Below, piece by piece: positions 44,946 through 54,001 of a stretch of DNA of 64,000 nucleotides (its first letter is position 1; every line of letters begins with the position of its first letter). The notes under the pieces are model-generated. The model made no database searches. It was given only the letters and a program-made list of their open reading frames with translations, and was not told the DNA's origin. Location of the stretch: the NCBI GenBank assembly GCA_964498785.1, contig CAZCJL010000002.1, forward strand, positions 116,915-180,914, given 5' to 3'. This DNA is from Mariaggregatimicrobium sp964498785 (GTDB lineage Bacteria; Zhuqueibacterota; Zhuqueibacteria; Thermofontimicrobiales; Thiofontviventaceae). The position numbers and the translations under genes are program-made.

Positions 44946-46811
44946 TTAAATTCTTTTTATCGGGCGTGGTTTGGTCATCGCTTCAGGTGATAACAAATCT
45001 TCAATTTCGTCAGCATTCAAATATCCTTTTTTCAATATAATTTCCCGAACCGGGATTCCGGTCTCCAGTGCTTCTTTTGCAATTTCGCTGGCATTTTCAT
45101 ATCCCAATCGAGGCACAACAGCAGTAATTATCCCAATACTTCGTTCCACCATTTCCCGACAGTGGTTTTTATTAGCCGTAATGCCGCGAATACAACGTGC
45201 AGATAATGTATTAACTGATTCTGCCAGCATCTCAATGGATTGAAAAAGGTTAAATGCAATAATTGGCTCCATCACATTGAGCTGCAATTGTCCTGCTTCC
45301 GCAGCCATTGTTATTGTTAAATCATTACCGATAATTTGAAATGCAACCTGATTTACGACTTCCGGAATAACCGGATTTACCTTGCCCGGCATGATACTTG
45401 ATCCCGGTTGCATTGGCGGAAGATTGATTTCGTTTAAACCACAGCGCGGACCGGATGACAATAAGCGCAAATCATTACATAATTTGGAAATTTTAACTGC
45501 ATTACGCTTTAGCGCCCCTGAAAAAATAACGAAGCTACCAGTATCCGGGGTAGCCTCAACCAGATTTTCTGACAGCGAAATATCCAGATTTGTGATTTTC
45601 CGTAATTCTTCTACCACCATTTGCGGATAGCGCGGATCAGCATTTATACTGGTTCCGATAGCTGTGCCACCCATATTCAAGCTAAGAAAAAGGCGAGAGG
45701 TTTCTCTTAACAAATGAATATCTTCCCGAATAGTGACAGCCCAGGCACTAAATTCCTGTCCCAGCGTCATGGGAACAGCGTCTTGTAATTGGGTACGTCC
45801 CATTTTGATGACATCAACGAATTGTCGTCCCTTATTATCCATTTCAATGGCCAGATTTTCGAGTGCGGTAATTAATTTCTGAACCAGCTTTAATGCAGCA
45901 AGGCGAATGGCTGATGGATAGACGTCATTTGTTGATTGTGAAAGATTGACATGATTGTTCGGATGGCACTGTACATAGTCGCCGCGTTCATATCCCAATA
46001 GTTCCAACGCTCGGTTGGCAATCACTTCATTAGCGTTCATATTTGCGGATGTACCTGCTCCCCCCTGAATCATATCAACGACAAAGTGTCCGAGGAAGTT
46101 ACCGTCAATGATTTCCTGGCATGCCCTGTCGATTGCATTGGCAATGTCTTCTTCCAATAATCTCAAACGCAAATTAATCCGAGCTGCTGCTTGCTTGATA
46201 ATGGCCAGCGATTTAACAAATGTCGGATAATGGGAAAGGGTTACCCCGGTAATGGAAAAATTTTCCATGGCTCGCAAAGTTTGAATACCATATAATGCAT
46301 CTTTCGCGACATTCCGGGCGCCAAGTAAGTCTTTCTCTGTACGGGTTGCGCCGGTTCGGTATACTTTGTCAATACCCACCTGACGCGCGCTTGCGTATTG
46401 AAGGCGCCGGGTCATTGTCAGTGCGACTTGTGTAACCAAATTCAGCAAGTTATTCGGATCCTGTGAGAGTTTTGAAATGAGTTCATCCCGGGGAATTACC
46501 AGCAGCGAAACCTGTGTTAACGCTCGCGCTGTTGTCGAATGTTTTGCATCGTGTAATAATGCACTTTCGCCGAGAACTTGTCCGGCCCCCCGGATAATCA
46601 ACTGAACACGTGTACCCTCTGTTTCACGAATGAGTTCGATCTGTCCCGAAAGAATAGCATAAACAGCGACTCGCGGCGTACCCTGCTTAAACAGAGCTTC
46701 CCCGCTCATGAGTTGGCGTTCTGAAACAATCCCGGCGATTAATTCCAGAGCCTCTTCGTTAATGTCAGAAAAAATTTCCATTGATTTGAAAAGCCTGACG
46801 CGCTCATACAT
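44946..46811 (-). CDS. Aspartate ammonia-lyase with N-terminal cyclic-nucleotide-binding-type domain
   Basis: A 621-aa fusion. Residues about 1-145 form a cNMP-binding (CRP-like) beta-roll ('LFKSMEIFSDINEEALELI', 'GEALFKQGTPRVAVYAILSG', 'LGESALLHDAKHSTTARAL'). The rest is a complete aspartase: 'KDLLGARNVAKDALYGIQT', 'IQGGAGTSANMNANEVIAN', 'HPNNHVNLSQSTNDVYPS' and the catalytic loop 'GSSIMPGKVNPV'. QGGAGTS rather than QTGSGTQ favours aspartase over fumarase. At the phosphate-binding Arg position of CRP there appears to be His, so nucleotide binding is uncertain. ATG 46811 has AGAGGG before it, and the upstream promoter (46855-46883) rules out the longer reading from 46883. It converts aspartate to fumarate and ammonia, possibly under allosteric control. 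Confidence 0.9.
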   Translation of the reverse strand: MYERVRLFKSMEIFSDINEEALELIAGIVSERQLMSGEALFKQGTPRVAVYAILSGQIELIRETEGTRVQLIIRGAGQVLGESALLHDAKHSTTARALTQVSLLVIPRDELISKLSQDPNNLLNLVTQVALTMTRRLQYASARQVGIDKVYRTGATRTEKDLLGARNVAKDALYGIQTLRAMENFSITGVTLSHYPTFVKSLAIIKQAAARINLRLRLLEEDIANAIDRACQEIIDGNFLGHFVVDMIQGGAGTSANMNANEVIANRALELLGYERGDYVQCHPNNHVNLSQSTNDVYPSAIRLAALKLVQKLITALENLAIEMDNKGRQFVDVIKMGRTQLQDAVPMTLGQEFSAWAVTIREDIHLLRETSRLFLSLNMGGTAIGTSINADPRYPQMVVEELRKITNLDISLSENLVEATPDTGSFVIFSGALKRNAVKISKLCNDLRLLSSGPRCGLNEINLPPMQPGSSIMPGKVNPVIPEVVNQVAFQIIGNDLTITMAAEAGQLQLNVMEPIIAFNLFQSIEMLAESVNTLSARCIRGITANKNHCREMVERSIGIITAVVPRLGYENASEIAKEALETGIPVREIILKKGYLNADEIEDLLSPEAMTKPRPIKRI

Positions 46812-46854
46812 AATCCATCCCTCTGTTGAAATTATCTGCAAATAAAACTCGCCT

Positions 46855-46883
46855 AATATAAGAGTCAAATATCTAAATGTCAA
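46855..46883 (-). promoter_or_regulatory. Sigma-70-type promoter for the aspartase fusion gene
   Basis: On the minus strand, TTGACA (46883-46878), exactly 17 bases, TATATT (46860-46855). The start of transcription would fall near 46848, about 37 bases before the ATG at 46811. Confidence 0.75.
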
Positions 46884-47207
46884 GCAAAAAAGACGATGTT
46901 ATTATGCTAAAAATTTTAAATTGAAAAACGAAAATTTGTCCGCAATCTGCCCTTGCAAAAATTTGTTTAAATGAAAAAGGCTGCATATTGATGCACTTCT
47001 ATGTAACTATCGGCGTGTTATCTATTCGCTTTTGCCAACGATTTTTATATTCCTTCCGGTTAGCATGCGCCATAAACCGCACACCAAAGTCGATATAAAA
47101 AAAGAGTAATGATTTTTAATTTCGCAAGATATAAGACAAGCCGGAGCATATTGCAGATTTTTTCTACCTGGAGTGTTAATTTTTGTACAGGTGTATAAAG
47201 TGTGCCT

Positions 47208-47254
47208 TGCGTTTTCGATTTAACGTCGAAAACACAAGACACTTTTATAGCTAT
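47208..47254 (-). terminator. Imperfect hairpin terminator after the large T9SS protein gene
   Basis: AAGTGT...GTTTTCGA (47208-47228) pairs with TCGAAAAC...ACACTT (47236-47254) with small bulges around a 7-base loop. It directly follows the stop at 47259. Confidence 0.6.
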
Positions 47255-47258
47255 TACT

Positions 47259-50200
47259 TTATTTCAACAGAATCATTCGTTTAACTGCAGAAATGTTACT
47301 TCCTTTTACACGGTAAAAATAAACACCGCTTGCCATTTCTTTGGCGTCAAATTCAAAATTATGAATCCCGACGGTTAATTGTCCGTCATGCAGAACCGAC
47401 ACTTCCTGTCCCAGCGTATTGAAAACAGAAATGCGAACATCAGAGGTTTTCTGCAAATTCACGCTAAAACGAGTTGTCGGATTAAACGGATTGGGATAGT
47501 TATGGCTCAGTACATAAGTCTCTGGTGCTGCATTGCTATTCATAGTAAGAACGCCAGTTCCCACAGCTTTTTTGTAGTATGCGGCAATCCAGAGGTCAAC
47601 ATCAATTCCCCAGGAAAAATTGGGATTCAATGTAGTTTGAAAGTCATTGTAGTCACCATCCTCAAATCGTTCCCATGCTCTGTTTTCACCATCACCTTCT
47701 CCGTCGGCGTCAGCCAGAATAGCGAATTCATCATCGCCTTGTTTCCACTCAAATCCGATAAATACCGGGCCATCAACCATAACAGGTGTATCCAGGAAGA
47801 ATGCATTTCCCATTCCGGTGGTATCCAGTTGATCTGTTGTGGTTACAGCAGAAGCCAACATCGAATCCGGAGCGCCATTTTCGGCGACAGTTTTTACGAC
47901 CATCCACAAAGTGTCTGGTGTATCAACAATATTTTTATATCCAAAAAAGAATTTTGCAGCGACCAACTTATCGCCTTCTTTGAAATCAAAACGCTGATAT
48001 TTTCCGATATCATTATATTCATTTGTACCGGTAATATACCCAATACCATACGGATTTGCCAGCACGTTTTGCGTATCACCGAAAAACATGGTATCCAAAG
48101 ATGCAATAACAAAATTTTCATTATTGGTAAATGCCGCGACGCCATTATTTGTGCCCATTACGAAAAATACGTAGGTATCGTCCATCGCGTGCATTACGTC
48201 CACAGAGCCGGTGCCATTACCATTTGTAACACTTCCGACCGAACCAGACACTGCTATAATTTTTGCACTGGCCGCGCCTTCGGTAACATCAACGATAGCG
48301 CAGTTTTCCGCCCCGCCTGCACCGCCGAGGTCCGGATAGTATACCATAAGGTAATGACCATCATCATGACTAACGGATTTAATTTTTGATCCACCTGTTC
48401 CGACGACAGATGTGGAAACCGTATCGACCACCTCGCCACTGGCATCTAAATGAACGAGTGGTTTGCCATAGGATTTAACATACATCGTACCATCTGCCAT
48501 TTCCGCAACATTTGGCAGTGTGCCGAACGATCCGCCTTCAATCTCAATGACTTCTGGCGTAAATGTTAATCCATTATCCATAGTAGTAAATCGTACGAAC
48601 TTGTTACTGCTGTTAACACCGGCGTAAATTGTCAATGAATTATCACTGGCGCTTCCATATACGCTGAACATATCGCCCATACGACCGAGGCCGGCATCAT
48701 ACGAAATAACGGTCTGTGCTTCGGCTGTCTCACTATCCCAGCGGTAGACGCGGAACGGATGTGTGGCGTCCGAACCCAGGGACATATTCGATACGAAGAT
48801 AATTCCGTCATCAGATACATCAACGCAGTTCAGATGAAACATTCCGACGCCCTCTGCCTGCGGCGGTTTGGGAATTACACCGAGACTATCGCCGGTTAAT
48901 GCATTATGGATAACAATACGGTGCGGGCCAAATCGGGTCACGACGTAAACCCGATCCTCGCCATTTACATTCCCATAAGCCATGCCACGTGTATAACTTG
49001 AAGTCGAGAAATAAGATGGCATATTTCCGGTAGCCTGTGCTTTTGACCAGAGTGTGATGAGTTGTTCCGGCTCTTCAGTAATTACTGGTATAAAACCTTC
49101 GCTGAATGTGCCTCTCAGAGAATATCCGTCATTAGCCGGGTCGCTAGATGTGTATTGATCAACAATAGAAACGATGTTCAACATTCCTTCCGGAGGTATC
49201 CAGCCATCGAGGTCTGTATCTCTGTCAATAAAAATGTATGTTGTATCCGTGCCGTCAGTAATATCGACATTGCCATTGGATCCTTCATTAGGCCATTGGG
49301 CCGGATCGACCAGCCATACATTATTTATAAGGACGAGTTGACTTTCCACATCCTCGCCCAAATCAGCGATTGTAATTTCTTTGGGTTCCACATCATTACC
49401 AGTGCTTAACAGCGTAAAACCACCGTCAGCAAAATCAACAATTTCTGTAGAACCACGATAATGATCAACAAAACCAGTCACTTGAACTTCATCTCCGAAA
49501 TTCAGATCAAGGATAATTCCTCCATTATATAATTGAACACCGCCGGTTTCATCCTGCATATAAAATTGAGAACCACTGCTACTATAATTCGGGGTTGTAA
49601 CGTAACCACGAACAGTCACTTTTTGATCTAATAAATCGGGTACAAAATCGCCATCCGCATCTACGCGAGCTTCGGCAATTGTTAGGACGGGTATAATTTC
49701 CAGTAAATATGCACCCAGACCATTATTCGTGCTTAATACGAATACGGTAAACGTGCCATCGCCATTATCTTTTACAGCGACATCCCCGCTGCCGTTTGCA
49801 TTTGCGTTGGCGCCAAGAGAAGGAGTTACTGTATAAGATTCGGCTGCTGCCAAATTACCATCAGGAACTTTCACGATTCGAGCATTTTCATTTCCAGCGC
49901 CATATTGAAATGTAACAAAATATTCTGCGCCTGATTTTGTCGTAATATAGCGAATAGAATTAGAACCTGTAGAAACGACTGATCCCGATACAGTTCCCAA
50001 ATCCGCACCAGTCGCGTCAAATTTTTTGGGATTTATTCCGGTTGCGTTATAGTAAAAATCAGTTATTCCCGGGATTGCTCCGACAGATGCGCTACCACCT
50101 GTTGTTCCAACATCAATCACTTCCAGATCAAATGTTGCGCCATTGTCAGCCGTGGTAAATTTCAACACTTCGTTTGAAGATGCAGAAGCAGCGTATAATG

Positions 50201-50675
50201 CAAATGAATTATCTGCGAGAGATCCCATTGCACTAATTTTATCGCCGAGTCTCCGGTCTGTTCCGTCTGCTGTAATTGCAACTTCCGGAGCAGCGGTTTC
50301 ATCAGTCCACTTATAAACTTTGAACTCGCCGCCGATAGCCAGGTTACACACAAAAACAACGCCATCGTCAGAAACAGCAACATCACTGACGTGATAGATT
50401 CCACCGGTTACTCCGGTATTGTCCAGCATACCAATAGAATCACCGGTGGCAGCATCCAATATGTAGATAAAGCTGCCGCCGTCTCTGCTCACGACAAACA
50501 ACCAGTCGTTTTCACCAACTTTACCATAAGCAAAACCTCTGGTCAGGTTGGCATTATCAAACCAACCAGGCATTGTTTCCTGTGCAGCAGAATTTTCCCA
50601 CAAGGGGGTTACACCAGCAAACAGAAAACTTGCTGACAGTAAAATCAGGCACATTACTGTAAAAAATTTGTTCAT
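47259..50675 (-). CDS. Large secreted protein: duplicated propeller-like modules, OB-like domain, T9SS sorting domain
   Basis: A 1138-aa exported protein. After a signal peptide (residues 1-20), a propeller-like module (about 24-330) contains 'TRGFAYGKVGENDWLFVVSR' and 'ILDAATGDSIG'. An OB-like domain follows (about 340-530, 'KVTVRGYVTTPNYSSSGSQF'). A second copy of the propeller-like module (about 545-850) has 'TRGMAYGNVNGEDRVYVVTR' and 'IHNALTGDSLG'. A jelly-roll-like region comes next. The C-terminal sorting domain has 'LSHNYPNPFNPTTRFSVN' and ends 'SGVYFYRVKGSNISAVKRM'. The related protein at 54002-55966 shares the same module. A strong AAGGAGG sits before the ATG. Ligand or enzyme activity unknown; probably a surface polymer-binding protein. 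Confidence 0.82.
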   Translation of the reverse strand: MNKFFTVMCLILLSASFLFAGVTPLWENSAAQETMPGWFDNANLTRGFAYGKVGENDWLFVVSRDGGSFIYILDAATGDSIGMLDNTGVTGGIYHVSDVAVSDDGVVFVCNLAIGGEFKVYKWTDETAAPEVAITADGTDRRLGDKISAMGSLADNSFALYAASASSNEVLKFTTADNGATFDLEVIDVGTTGGSASVGAIPGITDFYYNATGINPKKFDATGADLGTVSGSVVSTGSNSIRYITTKSGAEYFVTFQYGAGNENARIVKVPDGNLAAAESYTVTPSLGANANANGSGDVAVKDNGDGTFTVFVLSTNNGLGAYLLEIIPVLTIAEARVDADGDFVPDLLDQKVTVRGYVTTPNYSSSGSQFYMQDETGGVQLYNGGIILDLNFGDEVQVTGFVDHYRGSTEIVDFADGGFTLLSTGNDVEPKEITIADLGEDVESQLVLINNVWLVDPAQWPNEGSNGNVDITDGTDTTYIFIDRDTDLDGWIPPEGMLNIVSIVDQYTSSDPANDGYSLRGTFSEGFIPVITEEPEQLITLWSKAQATGNMPSYFSTSSYTRGMAYGNVNGEDRVYVVTRFGPHRIVIHNALTGDSLGVIPKPPQAEGVGMFHLNCVDVSDDGIIFVSNMSLGSDATHPFRVYRWDSETAEAQTVISYDAGLGRMGDMFSVYGSASDNSLTIYAGVNSSNKFVRFTTMDNGLTFTPEVIEIEGGSFGTLPNVAEMADGTMYVKSYGKPLVHLDASGEVVDTVSTSVVGTGGSKIKSVSHDDGHYLMVYYPDLGGAGGAENCAIVDVTEGAASAKIIAVSGSVGSVTNGNGTGSVDVMHAMDDTYVFFVMGTNNGVAAFTNNENFVIASLDTMFFGDTQNVLANPYGIGYITGTNEYNDIGKYQRFDFKEGDKLVAAKFFFGYKNIVDTPDTLWMVVKTVAENGAPDSMLASAVTTTDQLDTTGMGNAFFLDTPVMVDGPVFIGFEWKQGDDEFAILADADGEGDGENRAWERFEDGDYNDFQTTLNPNFSWGIDVDLWIAAYYKKAVGTGVLTMNSNAAPETYVLSHNYPNPFNPTTRFSVNLQKTSDVRISVFNTLGQEVSVLHDGQLTVGIHNFEFDAKEMASGVYFYRVKGSNISAVKRMILLK

Positions 50676-50830
50676 GTTACCTCCTTACATTTAAATAAAT
50701 TTGATTAGGTAGTATAAAAATTCAAAAATGATTTAATAAATTTACGCTACTAAATAGTTATAATGATGTTCAGAATGCATCGGTGCTGCAGACAATCCAT
50801 AACGGGATTGTACTCCATTAGAGCAAATAA

Positions 50831-52081
50831 TTAAGACGTCGTTTGAACATGATTCTTTCTTTTTGATAGCGGTGGTTCAAAAATCGTTTGTAATGCAAGT
50901 GCAATTGCTCCCTTAACGCCGGCGCTGTCTTTTAATTGTCCAACAACGATAGTGCTCGGTTCAAACGGCATATTCATGATACTTTGCTTCACCAATTGTC
51001 TCACTTTTTCGATCAGATAATGTGAATTTTCATTCACCCGCCCGCTGAGAATTATCAAACTCGGATTAATTGTTTTGATCAGGTGCATACAAATAATCAT
51101 CAGCAAATAGGCGTATTCATCTAAAATATCCTGAACAATCCGATTTCCTTGATCCCCTGCATTGAGTATTTCTTCTAGTGTGCTGTACTGGATGCTTTCA
51201 TCGTTCCGTGTTTTATTCCATTGAAGTTTCATTTTTAGTGTATCAAATAAATTAACTTCTGAAAGAATTTCTCCAAAATAACGTTGATTTGTATATAGAT
51301 CTTTTACAATTCCGGTATTGGCCACAAAATGACCTAATTCCAAATATCCGATTTCGCCGGCATTCCCTGTCTCGCCACGAATAAGATGGTTATCCACCAT
51401 AATTCCGGAACCAACCCCTTCGCCGATCCATATACACACCAGGTTGCTTGTTCCGCGACCAGCGCCAATCAGGCTTTCGCCAAGTGTAATTGTATTCACA
51501 TCATTTTCCAGAATAGTCGGAACATTATAACGCCGAGAAAAGCGGCTTGCCAATGGCAAATTCGCCCAGCCGTGTAATGTATCCGCAAAAATCAATTCTC
51601 CATGTTTATAATCGATAAATCCGGGCAGCCCGATGCCGATAGAGGTCAGTTTCTCTTCGATAATATTATTTTTAATTAAAATAGAATCAATGGTTTTAAA
51701 AATCGAGGGGATCACCTCATCAATCGAAGCGCCCACGCCATAACCGATGCGCTCCATTGCTTTAATTTCTGATTCAATATTTGCCAGCGCAACGTATGTT
51801 CGACCGTGCTTTATTTCAACACCGATTACATAGCCGGCTTCGGGATTGAGTTTTAGTAATGTAGGGCGTTTTCCCCCTTTTTTTGTCGACTTTCCCTTGC
51901 CAATTTCCAGTATAAAACCCGCATCATTAAGGCGGTTGATAATCTCGGAAACGGTCACTTTGGATATCTTACTTTTTTTCGATAATTCATTTCTGGAAAT
52001 CGGACCATTTTCACGGATCAGATTGAGTAATCTTCGTTCATTGATCGTTTTAATCAGTTTTGAATCAACTCGTTCAGTCAT
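50831..52081 (-). CDS. ROK-family transcriptional regulator (NagC/XylR type)
   Basis: A 416-aa regulator. An N-terminal winged helix (about residues 10-70, 'ENGPISRNELSKKSKISKVT') is fused to a ROK sugar-kinase-like domain ('IGIGLPGFIDYKHGELIFAD', 'PTILENDVNTITLGESLIGAG', 'LVCIWIGEGVGSGIMV', 'RGETGNAGEIGYLELG'). The usual ROK zinc motif (CxCGxxGC) after 'GEIGYLELGH' is absent; the sequence reads 'FVANTGIVKDLY'. It lies 1 base after the GHL10-type hydrolase gene, so both are co-transcribed. It probably represses that gene or the surface-protein genes in response to a sugar. The effector is unknown. Confidence 0.88.
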   Translation of the reverse strand: MTERVDSKLIKTINERRLLNLIRENGPISRNELSKKSKISKVTVSEIINRLNDAGFILEIGKGKSTKKGGKRPTLLKLNPEAGYVIGVEIKHGRTYVALANIESEIKAMERIGYGVGASIDEVIPSIFKTIDSILIKNNIIEEKLTSIGIGLPGFIDYKHGELIFADTLHGWANLPLASRFSRRYNVPTILENDVNTITLGESLIGAGRGTSNLVCIWIGEGVGSGIMVDNHLIRGETGNAGEIGYLELGHFVANTGIVKDLYTNQRYFGEILSEVNLFDTLKMKLQWNKTRNDESIQYSTLEEILNAGDQGNRIVQDILDEYAYLLMIICMHLIKTINPSLIILSGRVNENSHYLIEKVRQLVKQSIMNMPFEPSTIVVGQLKDSAGVKGAIALALQTIFEPPLSKRKNHVQTTS

Positions 52082-52082
52082 C

Positions 52083-53933
52083 TTATTTGATCACTATCAT
52101 TTTTCGTGTTTCGGTTTTTGTTGTTGTAGTTAAACAATAAAAATAAACGCCCACAGACAGGTTCGACGCATCAAAATCTACCTCATGTTCACCAGCACCT
52201 AAGATTTGATCAATTAAAGTTGAAATGAATTGACCACGGACATTATACACCTGAAGCAGGACATGTTCATCTGTATCTGTTTTGAATTGAATCTTTGTCG
52301 ACGGATTAAATGGATTCGGATAGTTATGAAATAACCGGATGTTATCAGGAAAAGCAAAATCCTGGGATGTTTTTAACTTTGTTATAAATCGCTGCGGTCG
52401 GTTGCTGTTCAGGATCATGATCGCATCTGTAAATACAATGTTCGAGCCTGTGTTTTCGCTTGACAACCGAACAATTTTTTGATCATTCCCTGCCGTCAAA
52501 TAAAAATCTCCTAACTTATACCATCGCGCATGTCCCTTCGTTTGTTGATTTACCAGGAACGTATCCTTTCCTGTCGCCGAATAAATGATATAAGGAGCAC
52601 TTTCTGCGGCATTCCATTGTATGATCGTGAAACTATATATTTCATACCACCCTTCTGATGGTATGTTTGCATAATATTCGATCCATTCTTCATTATTGGT
52701 ATTCACGTACTCGCACACACCATCCAGACCGGGAATATTTGAATATGTTTTCCAGCCGTCTGATTTTTTAACAGTCGAATCATTTTCATGGATCACAATT
52801 GCTGGCATTCGCCAGTCTTCATCACGATACGGAATTTGCGCTGGTTTTTGGTAGACATTGTTTTTAAGGGCTTCATAATATTCCGGTAACCGGCCATGAT
52901 ACCAGATCACATGTCCGTTTAATTCCCGTTGGCGGCTTGTTCGGATCATCTCGATCAATTGATCCGGTGGCGTGGTATAGTCGTTTGCAATGGTGCTCAT
53001 GCCGGGATAAAAATAGGTCTTAGCAGTCACTTTATTCAATTCAAAATCCAATCGGGATTTAAAAGAAGTATTTGTCGTAAAATACAATTGTGGTACCACG
53101 GTATCAAGATACCCCTGATTAACCCATGTAGCATAATCCTGACAAAATTGTTGATACCCGTAAAACAGCGGCGCATTGCTCACAGTCAAATCCGGATTAA
53201 CCGCTTTGATTTCCTGGTAAAGCCTGCCGACAAATTCGTTCAATTTATCAGCCCGCCACCGGATCCAGCCCGGATCGGCATAATTGTCCGGTGGTTCGGT
53301 ACCACTATGTTCTGCTTTATACAAAGCGACGGTTGCCGAATCATAGCCACAATTCAACTCCGGATAACGAATCCGATCAAAATCGATTCCGTCAACATCG
53401 TATTTCGTTGCAATTTCCAGGCATAAATCAATAATGAACTGTTGCGCCTCCTCATTGCAATGGCTCAACCAGTGATAACGAATCCCGCCATTGCTGTAAA
53501 AATTAACCGAACCATCTCTTTTTTGGGAAAACCACTCCGGGTGTGCGTCATACAAATCGTCATTATCACCCTGGCATGCGGCAAAACCGGCTTCAAACCA
53601 GGCTTCGACTTCCAGTCCGAAACGATGTCCTTCGGCGATCATGTCAGTCAGCAAATCCCGTCCGTCAGCCAGCCGGGGATCACTTGGGATTCCGGTGATG
53701 TTTTCAAAAATCTTGCTATGAAAATAGGGATATCCGAAGCGCCAAATATCAACATACACCGCATTGAAATTATTTTCTGCCAGATTTTCCATAGTCTGCG
53801 CAATGTCTTCCTTGGACGGGATATCACTACCAGCCCATGCAAACCATGTTCCTCGCAACTCTTTTTGTTGTGCAAACGCGGTTATGTTTATCATTAATAG
53901 AACCGTAATGAATCTGGCGTAAAATATTTTCAT
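52083..53933 (-). CDS. Secreted glycosyl-hydrolase-like (GHL10/DUF187) protein with T9SS sorting domain
   Basis: A 616-aa exported protein. A signal peptide (1-21) precedes a GHL10 (YngK-type) TIM barrel spanning about 25-375: 'RGTWFAWAG', 'NNFNAVYVDIWRFGYPYF', 'HRFGLEVEAWFEAGFAA', 'YDVDGIDFDRIRYPELNCGY' and 'VVPQLYFTTN'. A golvesin-like/CBM-type beta domain follows (about 385-525). The sorting domain has 'LFHNYPNPFNPSTKIQF' and 'SVGVYFYCLTTTTKTETRK'. GHL10 proteins are thought to act on glycans, but substrates are mostly unproven. The gene starts 21 bases after a strong hairpin of the upstream gene and is coupled to a ROK regulator. Confidence 0.87.
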   Translation of the reverse strand: MKIFYARFITVLLMINITAFAQQKELRGTWFAWAGSDIPSKEDIAQTMENLAENNFNAVYVDIWRFGYPYFHSKIFENITGIPSDPRLADGRDLLTDMIAEGHRFGLEVEAWFEAGFAACQGDNDDLYDAHPEWFSQKRDGSVNFYSNGGIRYHWLSHCNEEAQQFIIDLCLEIATKYDVDGIDFDRIRYPELNCGYDSATVALYKAEHSGTEPPDNYADPGWIRWRADKLNEFVGRLYQEIKAVNPDLTVSNAPLFYGYQQFCQDYATWVNQGYLDTVVPQLYFTTNTSFKSRLDFELNKVTAKTYFYPGMSTIANDYTTPPDQLIEMIRTSRQRELNGHVIWYHGRLPEYYEALKNNVYQKPAQIPYRDEDWRMPAIVIHENDSTVKKSDGWKTYSNIPGLDGVCEYVNTNNEEWIEYYANIPSEGWYEIYSFTIIQWNAAESAPYIIYSATGKDTFLVNQQTKGHARWYKLGDFYLTAGNDQKIVRLSSENTGSNIVFTDAIMILNSNRPQRFITKLKTSQDFAFPDNIRLFHNYPNPFNPSTKIQFKTDTDEHVLLQVYNVRGQFISTLIDQILGAGEHEVDFDASNLSVGVYFYCLTTTTKTETRKMIVIK

Positions 53934-53954
53934 CTAAGACCTTTTCAAAATAAA

Positions 53955-53986
53955 GCAGCGAAAAAAACAGCGGTTTTTTTCGCTGC
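53955..53986 (-). terminator. Terminator after the propeller/T9SS gene
   Basis: A perfect 14-bp stem (53955-53968 with 53973-53986; GC-rich outer part, A/T-rich inner part) and a 4-base loop. It sits between the stop at 54002 and the GHL10 start at 53933. No room remains for a separate promoter below the hairpin. Confidence 0.8.
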
Positions 53987-54001
53987 GCATAAAATCACGT
54001 G

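Larger units (their letters stand above)
46812..47258. other. Intergenic region upstream of the aspartase fusion gene
   Basis: Holds the aspartase promoter (46855-46883) and, at the far end, the hairpin terminating the large T9SS gene (47208-47254). The remaining 300 or so bases show nothing I can support; an open frame at 47060-47242 has no signals. Confidence 0.65.

Noticed and set aside
46812..46883. Upstream extension of the aspartase fusion gene to 46883
   Set aside because: It runs through a perfect TTGACA-N17-TATATT promoter; ATG 46811 has a good ribosome-binding site.
47060..47242. A 60-codon minus-strand frame
   Set aside because: It overlaps the terminator hairpin of the large T9SS gene and has no start signals.
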